Of a stretch of DNA of 64,000 nt, positions 18,599-26,736 are shown piece after piece. This DNA comes from Niallia taxi (GTDB lineage: Bacteria; Bacillota; Bacilli; Bacillales; Cytobacillaceae). A program made the position numbers and the translations under genes. Every line of letters starts with the position of its first letter. Positions within the stretch are counted from its first letter, which is position 1. The stretch spans positions 792,001 to 856,000 of the forward strand of contig NZ_CP102589.1 of the NCBI RefSeq assembly GCF_032818155.1, in the 5' to 3' direction. Under the pieces are notes generated by a model. The model was not told where the DNA came from. It saw only the letters and a list, made by a program, of their open reading frames with translations, and did no database searches.

Positions 18599-19074
18599 GT
18601 TTTGAAATGGAGCTAAATAAGTTATATAAAAAAATTGCACAGCAGATTAATGATATGATTCCATCTGAATGGGATAAATTTTGGTTTAATGGCGAAATTA
18701 AGGACGAAGAAGGTGGAGTTTTTTTCTTTTTTACTCCGAAAGGTGAAGAACAACATGTTTTTTCTCATTATATCCCAAGGTTATATAGTGTAGATAAAAG
18801 AGTATATAATAGAGAACTACACCAATTATTCCAGTTAACTGTTGAACTTCAAAGGGTTTTTATTGATAATGACCAAGAACCTTGGTTTTCTATAACATTA
18901 GTATTAACTGAGACAGGTAAATTAAATGTGCACTTTGATTATACAAATTGGCACATTAGTGAATTTGGTCCGACTGATAGAATTAAGTACTTTGAACATA
19001 AATATATAAGATCAAATAAAGAGCAACAAGATTTAGATTTAATAATGAAGATGGATAAATTCATAAAGAAATAA
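18595..19074 (+). CDS. YezG-family (DUF600) immunity protein, copy 1
   Basis: 159 residues starting LNKLYKKIAQQINDMIPSEWDKFWF, with the conserved GGVFFFFTP strand and GKLNVHFDYTNW near the C-terminus. This is the YezG/DUF600 pattern. YezG is the immunity partner of the LXG nuclease YeeF in B. subtilis. CAGGAGG lies six bases upstream of the ATG. A paralogue is at 24742-25230. No intact toxin lies in front of it, so it is an orphan. Confidence 0.85.
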   Translation: MSFEMELNKLYKKIAQQINDMIPSEWDKFWFNGEIKDEEGGVFFFFTPKGEEQHVFSHYIPRLYSVDKRVYNRELHQLFQLTVELQRVFIDNDQEPWFSITLVLTETGKLNVHFDYTNWHISEFGPTDRIKYFEHKYIRSNKEQQDLDLIMKMDKFIKK

Positions 19075-19078
19075 ACGT

Positions 19079-19124
19079 AAAGCACTTGTGATTGCCTTTT
19101 TAGGCAACAGGTGCTTTTTATTTT
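19079..19124 (+). terminator. Module terminator, copy 3
   Basis: AAAGCACTTG pairs with CAGGTGCTTTTT around a TTGCCTTTTTAGGCAA hairpin. It follows the YezG-like stop by a few bases. Confidence 0.85.
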
Positions 19125-19191
19125 ATAAACTTCAAAAGAACTTGCGTTTGTTCCAGGAATGGAAAGGTAAGAAACTAAACTTTAATTAACA

Positions 19192-19710
19192 AGCCCTGAA
19201 CTCAACCGTACGGCGTTTGCGGTGGGGATGGTGATGTGAGTACCTACTTGAAGGCTGAGAGTAGGGCTGATGGTGTTGGGAAGGTTAGTGGGGATGTTAT
19301 TAAGTGTGCGGGAAATGGTATTACAAAAGACGAATATAAAAATTTGAGGAAAAAGTCACCAAGTAACGATGTAAGAAAAATGGTTAATCCATAAAGTAGA
19401 CCCGGTATACGGGTATGAAGTTGATAAGTTTGAAGCAGACCATATTGTTTCAATGAAAGAAATAACTGAAATGGATGGATTTAGTAGGTTAACTAGAGAA
19501 CAACAAATAGAAATTTTAAATCTAAAAGTTAATTTTATTGGTCTTGGAAAATCTTCGAATGCATCTAAGGGAGCTCATAGTTGGGCTGATTGGAAAGGAC
19601 ATTCTAAAATGGGAGAGGTTCCTGTTAATGTTAGAATGGAAATGCTAGAAAAAGAGAAACAAGCTAAAGAAGCTCTAAAAATAGCTATAGAAGAGAGGTT
19701 GCAGAAATGA
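19192..19710 (+). pseudogene. Broken HNH nuclease toxin tip behind degraded linker A (copy 3)
   Basis: A shortened linker A (19192-19315) runs into a tip that is frameshifted near 19394. The first frame ends KMVNP-stop; the second resumes HKVDPVYGYEVDKFEADHIVSM. It continues through LKVNFIGLGKSSNASKGAHSW to EERLQK, the ADHI / N / KS pattern of HNH endonucleases. The open part is 19453-19710, but it lacks a ribosome site. Its stop overlaps the start of the next immunity gene (ATGA). The module upstream is at 18595-19124. It needs repair as well as relocation to be active. Confidence 0.65.
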
Positions 19711-20315
19711 AGAAATTTGAAAAGATTATTATGGGCAAAACCATTATAGTGACTGCCGAAAAAGAATTAGAGCCTCAAATAGAAATTTTGTTTGCTATAT
19801 TAGAACAGGTAGACCCTAATAAATTAATTCATGGATTCTCTTTACAAGTTGGTTGGTCCGTCTATTATTTACAAGAGAGAGAAACCGGGAATTTTATATT
19901 AACTACTCCTGATTACTCTAGAAATCCATTTGAAGATATAACAGAAGATTTAACTTTAGCATTGTGGGTACAACTAGAACAAGGTCATTTTTTGAGAAAG
20001 ATAAATGTCGATGGTTCATCAATAAATTTTAGTGATAAAATCATACTTTCTAAAGGTGTACTTGAACTTGAGAAAATATATTTACAAAGAAATGGAGATG
20101 TTGAAAAAGGAGATTCAGGTTGGTATATAGGTCCTATAGAGGATGATAATACTACAGAGTTGTATGCTCTATATGCATATCAACTACTAAAAGTTAAACC
20201 AGAGATCATACAAGTTCTTGCTTTACCAAATGACTATATGGTTGTTTTTGAAGGTAATGAAATAAAAGCAGTATTAAACGAAAATGATGTAGATGTTTTT
20301 AAAGACTCTTTATAG
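19707..20315 (+). CDS. Imm33-like (DUF2185-type) immunity protein
   Basis: 202 residues. The C-terminal half (about 105-200) contains LSKGVLELEKIYLQRNGD, then DSGWYIGPIED, and an ending hydrophobic strand pattern that resembles the Imm33/DUF2185 immunity fold. The N-terminal half is of unknown type. The start overlaps the stop of the HNH tip by four bases and AGAGAGG precedes it, so toxin and immunity were translationally coupled. The family assignment is moderate; the role as immunity follows from position and coupling. Confidence 0.65.
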   Translation: MKKFEKIIMGKTIIVTAEKELEPQIEILFAILEQVDPNKLIHGFSLQVGWSVYYLQERETGNFILTTPDYSRNPFEDITEDLTLALWVQLEQGHFLRKINVDGSSINFSDKIILSKGVLELEKIYLQRNGDVEKGDSGWYIGPIEDDNTTELYALYAYQLLKVKPEIIQVLALPNDYMVVFEGNEIKAVLNENDVDVFKDSL

Positions 20316-20382
20316 ATTTTATTTATGTTTATGGAGATCTTAAGTTACACAACTAAACTATACAGGTAGCAAAACATTGAAT

Positions 20383-20430
20383 AAAGCACATGATTGTCTA
20401 CTAATGGCAACAAGTGCTTTTTGTTTTTTG
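20383..20430 (+). terminator. Module terminator, copy 4
   Basis: AAAGCACATG pairs with CAAGTGCTTT across an imperfect inner hairpin and is followed by TTGTTTTTT. Confidence 0.75.
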
Positions 20431-20603
20431 TGAGAAGTTTATGCATTGGACCACTAAAAAAAGATTGTTTGAAATTCATAGCTCATGAAGGTAGTACCAT
20501 CAAGGCATTCTGTTTTAGTACTGTGTTTATGAAAATAATGAGATAAATAGGCGAGATGACATTTCACATGTCAGCGGTAGTTATGATATGGATTGGCTAA
20601 TAA
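20431..20603 (+). repeat. Linker B remnant, copy 2
   Basis: Shares the TTCATAGCTCATGAAGG core (20474 on) and the following GTAGTACCATCAAGG with 17476 and 23701. It also shares a downstream GATAAATAGGCGAGATGACATT segment with 23770. Frames carry stops until 20604, where an open frame TNENDKAR begins. Confidence 0.6.
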
Positions 20604-21201
20604 ACTAACGAGAATGACAAAGCTCGTAGCGATAACCAATGGGTTAATGATGCAAAAGGAAACCTGGTAAATAGATCTATTGTTCCAAAAGGCTACGATA
20701 GTGTTGAAGACTTTTTGAAGGTTGTAGACGATACAACGATAAAAGAATTTGGTTACGACAGTGTAGAGGAATTTAAGGCGGTTGTAGGACTTGTAGACGA
20801 CTACTTAAATGCTTCACCCAAGAACAATATAGTTAATAAAGGATTAGCGGGAGGGAAACACGTGAAAGGCGTAGATTATGATGTATTAGGTTTTTCAATT
20901 TTTAGAGGAGATGACGTAAAGTTTTCAATGATATTAGAAAAGAAACTTGTTCAAGGCAACTGATGATACTCAATTTAAAGAATGTACAAAGTTATTAAAA
21001 GAAGCGATTGATCAAGGAAAGTTATCTAAAGAATTATTCACTTCAAAACAACTTAGGGATATTGAAAATGGGGAAGCTAGAATAAAAGGCTTGACATGGC
21101 ATCATCATCAAGTGCCTGGTAAGATGCAACTTGTAATATCTAAAACGCATAAAGTTAATCATTTAGGTGGGAATAAATTATGGGGAGATGGTATTAGATG
21201 A
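20604..21201 (+). pseudogene. Frameshifted WHH-type HNH nuclease toxin tip
   Basis: Two overlapping frames make one tip. 20604-20963 encodes TNENDKAR, a YDSVEDFLK / YDSVEEFKA duplication and GLAGGKHVKGVDYDVLGFSIF. After a frameshift near 20940, 20947-21201 encodes FKATDDTQFKECTKLLKEAI, then LTWHHHQVPGKMQLV and NHLGGNKLWGDG. This is the WHH nuclease signature (WHHH, then MQLV and H-x-GG-x-x-x-WG). The last frame contains the whole catalytic segment and its stop overlaps the next immunity gene. No promoter or LXG domain is attached. Confidence 0.75.
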
Positions 21202-21686
21202 GTAATGTAAAATGGAGATCATGGGACGAACCAGTAACTAAAAAAGAAGTGGAGAATGTCGGAGAAACATTAGGAGTGAAATTTCCCTTAGATTATATAG
21301 AAGTTGCTATGAACTTCAACGGTGCACATGTTAGCCCTGAAATATTTCAAGTCGAAGGAAAAGAAAAGGTCTTCGGAACATTATTAACATATGACAGTGA
21401 AGATGATGAGCATATTGTAGAAGTCTTCAATGATTACAAGGATACTCTTCCAGAGAAAATAATACCTATTGCTTTTGACCCAGCAGGAAATTTAATATGC
21501 TTTGATTATAAAAATCATGAAGATAATCCAATTGTTGTCTTTTGGGAACATGAGAACGCTGCTGAAAAAGAAATGTTAATGGAAGAAGAAGGATTAACAG
21601 AAGAACAGGCTGAAGAGCGTGCAAGAGAAAATGTATTTTACGTTGCAGCAACATTTACAGAATTTCTGGATAAACTGCATGACTAA
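21198..21686 (+). CDS. SUKH (SMI1/KNR4) immunity protein, copy 1
   Basis: 162 residues with the SUKH-1 layout: an N-terminal helix with VTKKEVENVGETLGVKFPLDY, then a beta core ending PIAFDPAGNLICFDY, followed by NPIVVFWEHEN. SUKH proteins are the commonest immunity type for WHH and related HNH toxins. It overlaps the WHH tip by four bases (ATGA), which ties it to that toxin. The acidic loop near residues 125-150 (EEEGLTEEQAEERAREN) is a typical insertion. A module terminator follows. Confidence 0.88.
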   Translation: MSNVKWRSWDEPVTKKEVENVGETLGVKFPLDYIEVAMNFNGAHVSPEIFQVEGKEKVFGTLLTYDSEDDEHIVEVFNDYKDTLPEKIIPIAFDPAGNLICFDYKNHEDNPIVVFWEHENAAEKEMLMEEEGLTEEQAEERARENVFYVAATFTEFLDKLHD

Positions 21687-21734
21687 AATTATAATAAGAT
21701 AAGATAAGGCAAAATGTATTAATAATAGTTACAA

Positions 21735-21775
21735 AGAGAAAAAGCACTTGAGATATCAAGTGCTTTTTCTCTTTT
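21735..21775 (+). terminator. Module terminator, copy 5
   Basis: A 17-base stem, AGAGAAAAAGCACTTGA with TCAAGTGCTTTTTCTCT, encloses a GATA loop. It keeps the AAGCACTTGA arms of the other module terminators but lacks the inner TTGCC hairpin. Confidence 0.88.
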
Positions 21776-21894
21776 GTAATAAAATCGGTTGAAAACAGTA
21801 AGAAAAACAAATGTGAAAGAGAGACTCCATGATGATACCATCATGGATGCCTTTTCTATCGAGATGAAAGATTAAAAAATTAGGGGTGATAGTC

Positions 21895-22371
21895 TTGAGT
21901 AAAGTATTTGAAGATTATTTTTCTGAATTACAAGCAGATATGGTAGCTATTTGTTTAGAATACGTTGAAAATGAGGCAGAGGATATTTACATTTACTGTT
22001 CCTATGAGCCAGAAATGTATGTTTTTGACGTATTTTTTAAAATAAATAGTCAATATGTTTTTAAGCATAACTTAAATGATGCAGTAAATAACACAAGTAC
22101 GATAGGTGAGAAAGCATTTATTTATGATACCTCTGAACAAAGGCAAGAAGCTGTTTTAGATATTGGACTTGAAAATTTAGAAAAAATCCATGAAAAATGT
22201 AAAAAATATGGAAAATAAATGCCTACAGAGATAAAGTTACATTATAATGTGAAGCAGAATAGTTTAAAAGGAAAATATAGATATGATTTAGTTTATTCAA
22301 ATGACGAAGAGCTTTTACCAGATGATATTTTCAATTTTTGGTTTGAAGAAGTAAAAAATGTAAATTACTGA
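21895..22371 (+). pseudogene. Immunity-like gene split by an in-frame stop
   Basis: A TTG start behind AGGGGTGAT begins a frame that reads to a TAA at 22216-22218. It then continues in the same frame (22219-22371) with MPTEIKLHYNVKQNSLKGKYRYDLVYSNDEE, split here for reading, to a final TGA. Both parts look like one protein of about 157 residues with IYIYCSYEPEMYVFDVFF as its central strand. The family is not recognised, but size, acidity and position in the island suggest an immunity protein. The toxin it belonged to is not in the window. The 107-residue first part could still be translated. Confidence 0.55.
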
Positions 22372-22497
22372 AGTGAAAATGTCTAAATTAATATAAGAGT
22401 TCAGTAGTATTCAGGATTATGTTTTATTTTTATAATCTTCAATAGACTAGCGTTTGTTCAAGGCAAGGTTAGTAAAGTAACTAAACTCTAGTTAATA

Positions 22498-23212
22498 AGC
22501 CCTTAACTCAACCGTACAAATCGGCAAACAAAGAGCGGATGTTTCAAGAGCGTTTATGGATGATCTTGGACGGAGCCTTAATACTGGTTCTAATGCGGCA
22601 TTTGCGGGTCGGGTTGGTGATGTGAGTTCCTACTTGAAGGCTGAGAGTAGAACTGATGTTGGGAAGGTTAGTGGGGATAAAGAAAGTTATTTGAGTATGT
22701 TAAGTGGTAGTAGTGTGGATGTTGTTAAGGGTATGGGTAAAGTATATCCAACTAGACAAATAGATTCAGTAACAGAAGCACATATAATTGGTAGAGTGAA
22801 GGAATTAAGAGGGAAATTATCGAGTAAATATTAGAAGTCTGGTAATTTTGCTCTTGCAGAGGTGGATGTTAATAGTTTAAATAAAAAGGAATTTTATGCT
22901 TCGAGTAAAATAGATGAATTTAAAGGGGATTTAGAAGAAAAAGTTCCTGAAATTTCATTAAAACCAAATGAGCCAATTTTTGAGGCATCTCTAGCACCTG
23001 GCAAAGAGGGAAAACCTTTTATGCGAGATTCTGACACTGAGTATAAGATTTTGAATGAAATTGCTTTAAAACTGGGTGATGATGTAAATGCTACTGGTGA
23101 AATTAGGTTATTTACAGAACTAGATACGCGTGACAGTTGTAGCAAAGGTAATAAATATAAGAATATTGAATTGGAAGTTATTCACAATAACGATGAAAGA
23201 CTTAAACCATAA
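22498..23212 (+). pseudogene. Dead second copy of the deaminase toxin tip (linker A copy 4)
   Basis: The first 370 bases are nearly identical to the intact LXG gene from linker A into the deaminase. A TAG at 22832-22834 replaces the AAG codon of the intact gene. Beyond it the sequence diverges (FYASSKIDEFKGDLEEKVPE), but keeps DTEYKILNEIALKLG. The catalytic motif has become ELDTRDSCSKGNK. The first cysteine is Arg and about nine residues covering NNVIAEF are deleted. The tip is therefore catalytically dead as well as truncated, yet its immunity gene downstream is intact. Confidence 0.88.
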
Positions 23213-23227
23213 AAGAGGAGTGATATC

Positions 23228-23584
23228 TTGGAAGACTGGGAATATAATGAAATATTTGAGGCTATTAATGAAGACTACAATGATTATTTAAAATTAAATA
23301 GAGGACATGAATATGCAATAGCAAGAACTGTTAATGATTATATAAATCTAGGAAAGATAGAAGACTTTATTGTTGATACTGCTATAGGTGAAATATTGTT
23401 ATCCAAAAATAATGCCTTTATTGGATATGTTGAAGGGATAACAAAGAGATTAAGTATGTTTAAAGATTTAGATGCTACAAGTGAACTGACACATGAAGAA
23501 AATGCAGATTTGACTAATAGAATAGAGAAAGTACTAGATGGTCTTAGTAAGGTTGAGATAGACTATAACCCTTATTCCGAGTAG
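23228..23584 (+). CDS. Imm3-family immunity protein, copy 2
   Basis: 118 residues, the same length as the first Imm3 and about 65% identical by eye (MEDWEYNEIFEAINEDYNDYL; ending SKVEIDYNPYSE). Start TTG 23228 with AGAGGAG nine bases upstream, so it keeps a good ribosome site. The adjacent toxin copy is dead. The protein may protect against kin that still carry the divergent deaminase allele. Followed by a module terminator. Confidence 0.83.
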   Translation: MEDWEYNEIFEAINEDYNDYLKLNRGHEYAIARTVNDYINLGKIEDFIVDTAIGEILLSKNNAFIGYVEGITKRLSMFKDLDATSELTHEENADLTNRIEKVLDGLSKVEIDYNPYSE

Positions 23585-23616
23585 TAATTTGCGAAGTTGT
23601 GATGATTAAATTAATT

Positions 23617-23658
23617 AAAAGCACTTGATTTCCTTTTTAGGGCATTAGGTGCTTTTTA
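23617..23658 (+). terminator. Module terminator, copy 6
   Basis: AAAAGCACTTGAT and ATTAGGTGCTTTTT form the stem around a CCTTTTTAGG inner hairpin. Confidence 0.8.
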
Positions 23659-23659
23659 T

Positions 23660-23890
23660 GTGATATCTATGCTTTGGACAAAATAAAAATGTCTAAATTA
23701 AATTCATAGCTCATAAAGGTTGTACCATCAAGGCATTCTGTTTTAATATTGGTTTGTGAAAATAATAATGATAAATAGGTGAGATGACATTTTACGTGCC
23801 GAGAGGACTTATGTTACTGCCAAACGCACAAACTAATGAAAATGACAAAGCTCGTAATGCTAAAAGTGGTAATGTTACAGATACATAAAG
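23660..23890 (+). repeat. Linker B remnant, copy 3
   Basis: Matches the 20431-20640 element along most of its length. Shared pieces are the TATGC-TTTGGAC opening, AATTCATAGCTCA (23701 on), AAGGCATTCTGTTTTA, GGTGAGATGACATTTTA and AATGACAAAGCTCGTAA. The downstream frame TNENDKARNAKSGNVTDT stops at once, so no tip is attached. No gene is present in this stretch. Confidence 0.6.
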
Positions 23891-23951
23891 CTAGTGAATA
23901 AAAGGAAAGTGAGGATTTATGAGTGAGACAAAAGGAAAATGATTTCCTTTA

Positions 23952-24201
23952 AAATCGAAAGCTCATGATGGTTGTACCATCAAGGAGTATCAGTTTAATA
24001 CTTTGCGGGAAAGTTTTAACTTATGAAGGAACCGAAGTCATTGGACGTGGAGTAAAAAGAGGTTTTACAACTGTTGAAAATATGACAAATGCTAGAATTG
24101 TCTTGAAAAAGGATGGAGAAGGGAATTACATTCTAACTGGCTATCCAAAATGGCTCTATCAGGTTATTGAACAAATAAGAGAAGCTGTTAAAACAAAATA
24201 A
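23952..24201 (+). pseudogene. Toxin-tip C-terminal fragment, possibly an RNase-type tip
   Basis: Opens with a fourth copy of the linker-B core (AAAGCTCATGATGGTTGTACC). The longest frame, from about 23965, encodes KVLTYEGTEVIGRGVKRGFTTVEN, then NARIVLKKDGEGNYILTGYP. The TGYP-type ending is reminiscent of BECR-fold ribonuclease toxins such as those in CdiA tips. That reading is tentative, and only the last 60 or so residues of a tip remain. No immunity gene follows; a small hairpin terminator lies at 24220-24246. Confidence 0.4.
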
Positions 24202-24219
24202 CATTATTATTAAACATTA

Positions 24220-24247
24220 ATTGGCTAAAAGCCTTTCAAGGTTTTTT
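24220..24247 (+). terminator. Hairpin terminator after the toxin-tip fragment
   Basis: AAAAGCCTT pairs with AAGGTTTTTT across a two- to three-base loop. It is weaker than the module terminators and of a different sequence. Confidence 0.55.
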
Positions 24248-24324
24248 ACTTTAATTTATATTAAAACAGTTGAGAATTGAGTGAGACAATAAGAAAATGT
24301 TTTGTTTAAGTTGCGCAAAACTAA

Positions 24325-24600
24325 ATGAAGAAGCATTGGAAAAATAGACAGGGTTGGCTTTCAAGAGATGTTGGCTCACCTTTCGTCTTTCCAAATTGAT
24401 TTTGTGGTAGTGCTGAACACAAGCGGATTATGGCAGTCAGATATTGTAATGGTGTTGATACAGTAAGAGTTAAAGAAATATGGCTGCGATTTTAAAAGCA
24501 TGGAACAGCCATTTTACAGTATCTATAAGAAAGACCCCAACGATTTTTTGGTCAATGCTATTAAATGGAGACAGAAGGGCTAATGCATTGAAAGAAACAC
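24325..24600 (+). pseudogene. Remnant of a large serine recombinase
   Basis: Read across frameshifts and stops, the sequence gives EEALEKIDRVGFQEMLAHLS, then FQIDFVVVLNTSGLWQSDIV, then further on EQPFYSIYKKDPNDFLVNA. These are successive parts of the N-terminal catalytic region of resolvase/integrase-type serine recombinases (RxGFQxML ... VVxLxxSRLxRSDI). The DNA-binding part is gone. It is the only mobile-element trace in the island and lies between two toxin modules. Confidence 0.6.
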
Positions 24601-24741
24601 CACCAAGAAAAGTTTCTGTAAAAATCGAAAATATTTATCTAGAAACGTCGTTGAGACCAAGCTCATTTGAGATAATGTATGAAAAAATAGAGAAAAGAAA
24701 TGTTTGGAAAAATTATAAACGTAAATGGGAGGTTGAAATGG

Positions 24742-25230
24742 TTGGAACAAAGATTGAATGATTTATATAGAAAGATAGCTGAAACTGTTAATGAAATGAT
24801 TCCAGAAAAGTGGGAGAGATTTTACTATTATGCTCAAATCTCAGAAGATGGTGGGGGTATATACTTCTTCTATCAGCCTTCAACCAACCCAAGTTTGAAT
24901 GTATATAGCCTTGAAATTCCTTTTAAATATCAAGTAGACGAAAAATCATTCAAATTAAATAAAAGAAAGCTATTTTCTTTATCGGAAGAAATGAGAGAAG
25001 TTTTTAAAAGCGAGGAGCAAGAACTTTGGTACTCTTTCACACTAAAATTAGAAAGTACAGGCCAATTAAATGTGCATTTTGACTATACAGATTGGTTTGA
25101 TACAGAATATAGTTTCAGTGACCAAATGATTATTTGGAAAAATAAATACTTAGGTGAAGTACCAGACAATGAAAATAATAAAGCTATAATTGATAAGTAT
25201 TATTTTGAATTTCAAAATGATCCCATTTAA
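24742..25230 (+). CDS. YezG-family (DUF600) immunity protein, copy 2
   Basis: 162 residues from TTG 24742, nine bases after GGGAGG. The core LNDLYRKIAETVNEMIPEKWERFYYY, GGGIYFFYQP and GQLNVHFDYTDW matches the YezG/DUF600 family and the paralogue at 18595. The upstream frame to 24700 is open but has no ribosome site. There is no toxin tip directly before it, only the recombinase remnant. A closely similar C-terminal piece is fossilised at 17655-17740. A module terminator follows. Confidence 0.83.
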   Translation: MEQRLNDLYRKIAETVNEMIPEKWERFYYYAQISEDGGGIYFFYQPSTNPSLNVYSLEIPFKYQVDEKSFKLNKRKLFSLSEEMREVFKSEEQELWYSFTLKLESTGQLNVHFDYTDWFDTEYSFSDQMIIWKNKYLGEVPDNENNKAIIDKYYFEFQNDPI

Positions 25231-25255
25231 AATAAAGTTTATATGCATGGTCAAC

Positions 25256-25301
25256 AAGAAAGCACTTGATTGTATTAAGGATCAAGTGCTTTCTTGCTTT
25301 C
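25256..25301 (+). terminator. Module terminator, copy 7
   Basis: AGAAAGCACTTGAT pairs perfectly with ATCAAGTGCTTTCT and a T-rich tail follows. Confidence 0.87.
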
Positions 25302-25344
25302 AGTGTTAAATTAAACTAGCATAAGGAGTCAAATTCCCTACATC

Positions 25345-25680
25345 CTCCTATCAGCCGACGACCTATCCGAAAACAACGCCCAGCAAGCCTAACCCAAAGC
25401 ATCTTCGCCGGCCTTCCATTTGTCCCAGGCATGGCAAAAGAAGCAGGCAAACTCGGCCAACAAGCCCTGAACTCAACCGTACAGATCGGCAAGCAAGGAG
25501 CGGATGTTTCAAGAGCGTTTATGGATGATCTTGGAAGGAGCCTTCATACTGGTCCTAATGTGGCCTTTGCGGGTGGGGTTGGTGATGTGAATTCCTACTT
25601 GAAGGCTGAGAGTAGGGCTGATGGTGTTGGGAAGGTTAGTGGGGATAAAGAAAGTTATTTGAATATGTTGAGTGGGCGTG
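25345..25680 (+). repeat. Linker A, copy 5 (longest homology arm)
   Basis: Homology to the LXG gene begins further upstream than in the other copies, at the segment equivalent to 14595, and contains a roughly 40-base deletion relative to it near 25380. From 25384 on it is nearly identical to 14690-14975. This copy retains the codons for MAKEAGKLGQQALNSTV and so gives the longest arm for exchange. Confidence 0.88.
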
Positions 25681-26180
25681 GTAGTGGAGTTAAGGATGCA
25701 GTTAATGGTGAACAAGATGATTACTTTATAGGGACTCTAAAAGGGCAGGAAATTCACTTAAAAGGTGTAAAGCTAGAAGAAATAATATACACTAAGAGAT
25801 CCCCGGAAGAAACTGCTAAACTTAGAAAGGAATTTAATAGTACCGTTCGTAAGAAGTTTCTTAAGGAATTTGCAACTGATCCTATTAGAGTCGAATATCT
25901 TAAAGAAGCTGGTTTAGTTGCAGTTGATATTGCTAGGATGCAAGACGGACTTAACCCTAAAGGATGGCAAGTACATCATAATTTGCCTTTAGATGATGGG
26001 GGAACAAATGATTTTGCGAACCTAGTACTGATTAATAATGATCCTTATCATAAAGCGGTTACTAATGAACAAAACACTTTAACTAGAGGCTTAGCACCCA
26101 AACAAAGTATTACAATAAATTGGCCAATGTTTAAAGATGAGATATACCCACCAAAACCCTTTGAAGGAGGGAAAGAGTAG
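25431..26180 (+). CDS. Orphan HNH nuclease toxin tip (intact silent cassette)
   Basis: 249 residues: linker A (about 1-85), then a tip with a helical segment (EETAKLRKEFNSTVRKKFLKE) and an HNH nuclease core WQVHHNLPLDDGGTNDFANL, followed by LINNDPYHKAVTNEQ. The histidines, the central Asn and the terminal H look complete. It has no LXG domain and no clear ribosome site before ATG 25431. Its frame equals that of the LXG gene over the shared linker. It is the best-preserved stored tip in the island. The SUKH gene two bases downstream is its immunity partner. Confidence 0.8.
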   Translation: MAKEAGKLGQQALNSTVQIGKQGADVSRAFMDDLGRSLHTGPNVAFAGGVGDVNSYLKAESRADGVGKVSGDKESYLNMLSGRGSGVKDAVNGEQDDYFIGTLKGQEIHLKGVKLEEIIYTKRSPEETAKLRKEFNSTVRKKFLKEFATDPIRVEYLKEAGLVAVDIARMQDGLNPKGWQVHHNLPLDDGGTNDFANLVLINNDPYHKAVTNEQNTLTRGLAPKQSITINWPMFKDEIYPPKPFEGGKE

Positions 26181-26182
26181 AT

Positions 26183-26644
26183 ATGTTGCAATGGAAAAAA
26201 CTTGTGGAAGAAATTAGAAAAACAGAAGAAAAGTATGGGTCTTCACTTAGAAGACCAGTAGCAGATGCTGAAATTATTAAAATGAATCATAAGATTAAGG
26301 ATGAATTAGGCGATGTTGTATTACCTAGTTCGTATATTGAATTTCTAAAAAACATAAATGGATTAGATTTTAATGGTTTAGTAATATATGGTGTTGATGA
26401 AAAATTTCTTGATAGTAAATTAGAAGAAGACAGCCAAGGGTTTATTGAAACAAATAGGCTTTGGTATGAAAATGAGTGGCAAAAACAGTATTTATTTTTT
26501 GGTGATTCTGATACAGCATGGTATTGTTATGATCAAAAAGAAGATTTATATGTTGAACTCGATAAGCCTTCCGGAACTTTAATTGAGTCATTTGAAAGTT
26601 TTGATACTATGTTAAGTAATGCACTGGAAACTGCACTTTTGTGA
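26183..26644 (+). CDS. SUKH (YrhA/SMI1-like) immunity protein, copy 2
   Basis: 153 residues, with a KIKDELGDVVLPSSYIEFLKNINGLDFNGLVIYG core typical of SUKH proteins (shown in part), then YLFFGDSDTAWYCYDQ and a C-terminal helix. Starts three bases after the HNH tip stop with GGAGGGAAAGAG in front, so it is coupled to that toxin. A distinct terminator closes the island. Confidence 0.85.
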   Translation: MLQWKKLVEEIRKTEEKYGSSLRRPVADAEIIKMNHKIKDELGDVVLPSSYIEFLKNINGLDFNGLVIYGVDEKFLDSKLEEDSQGFIETNRLWYENEWQKQYLFFGDSDTAWYCYDQKEDLYVELDKPSGTLIESFESFDTMLSNALETALL

Positions 26645-26736
26645 TGAGAATTTTACCTCTATAAGTATAATTTTCTGCATCAATATATAGTAACAAACCC
26701 AAATCTATTGTTTTGATGTCAGAGTTTTCTTTTCTA

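Noticed and set aside
24480..24761. 93-codon frame before the second YezG-like gene
   Set aside because: It is an out-of-frame reading of the serine recombinase remnant, running into the YezG-like gene, with no ribosome site.
15912..25301. CRISPR array suggested by regularly recurring palindromic repeats
   Set aside because: The spacing is 1-2 kb, copies vary, and each follows an immunity gene and ends in a T-run, so they are terminators.
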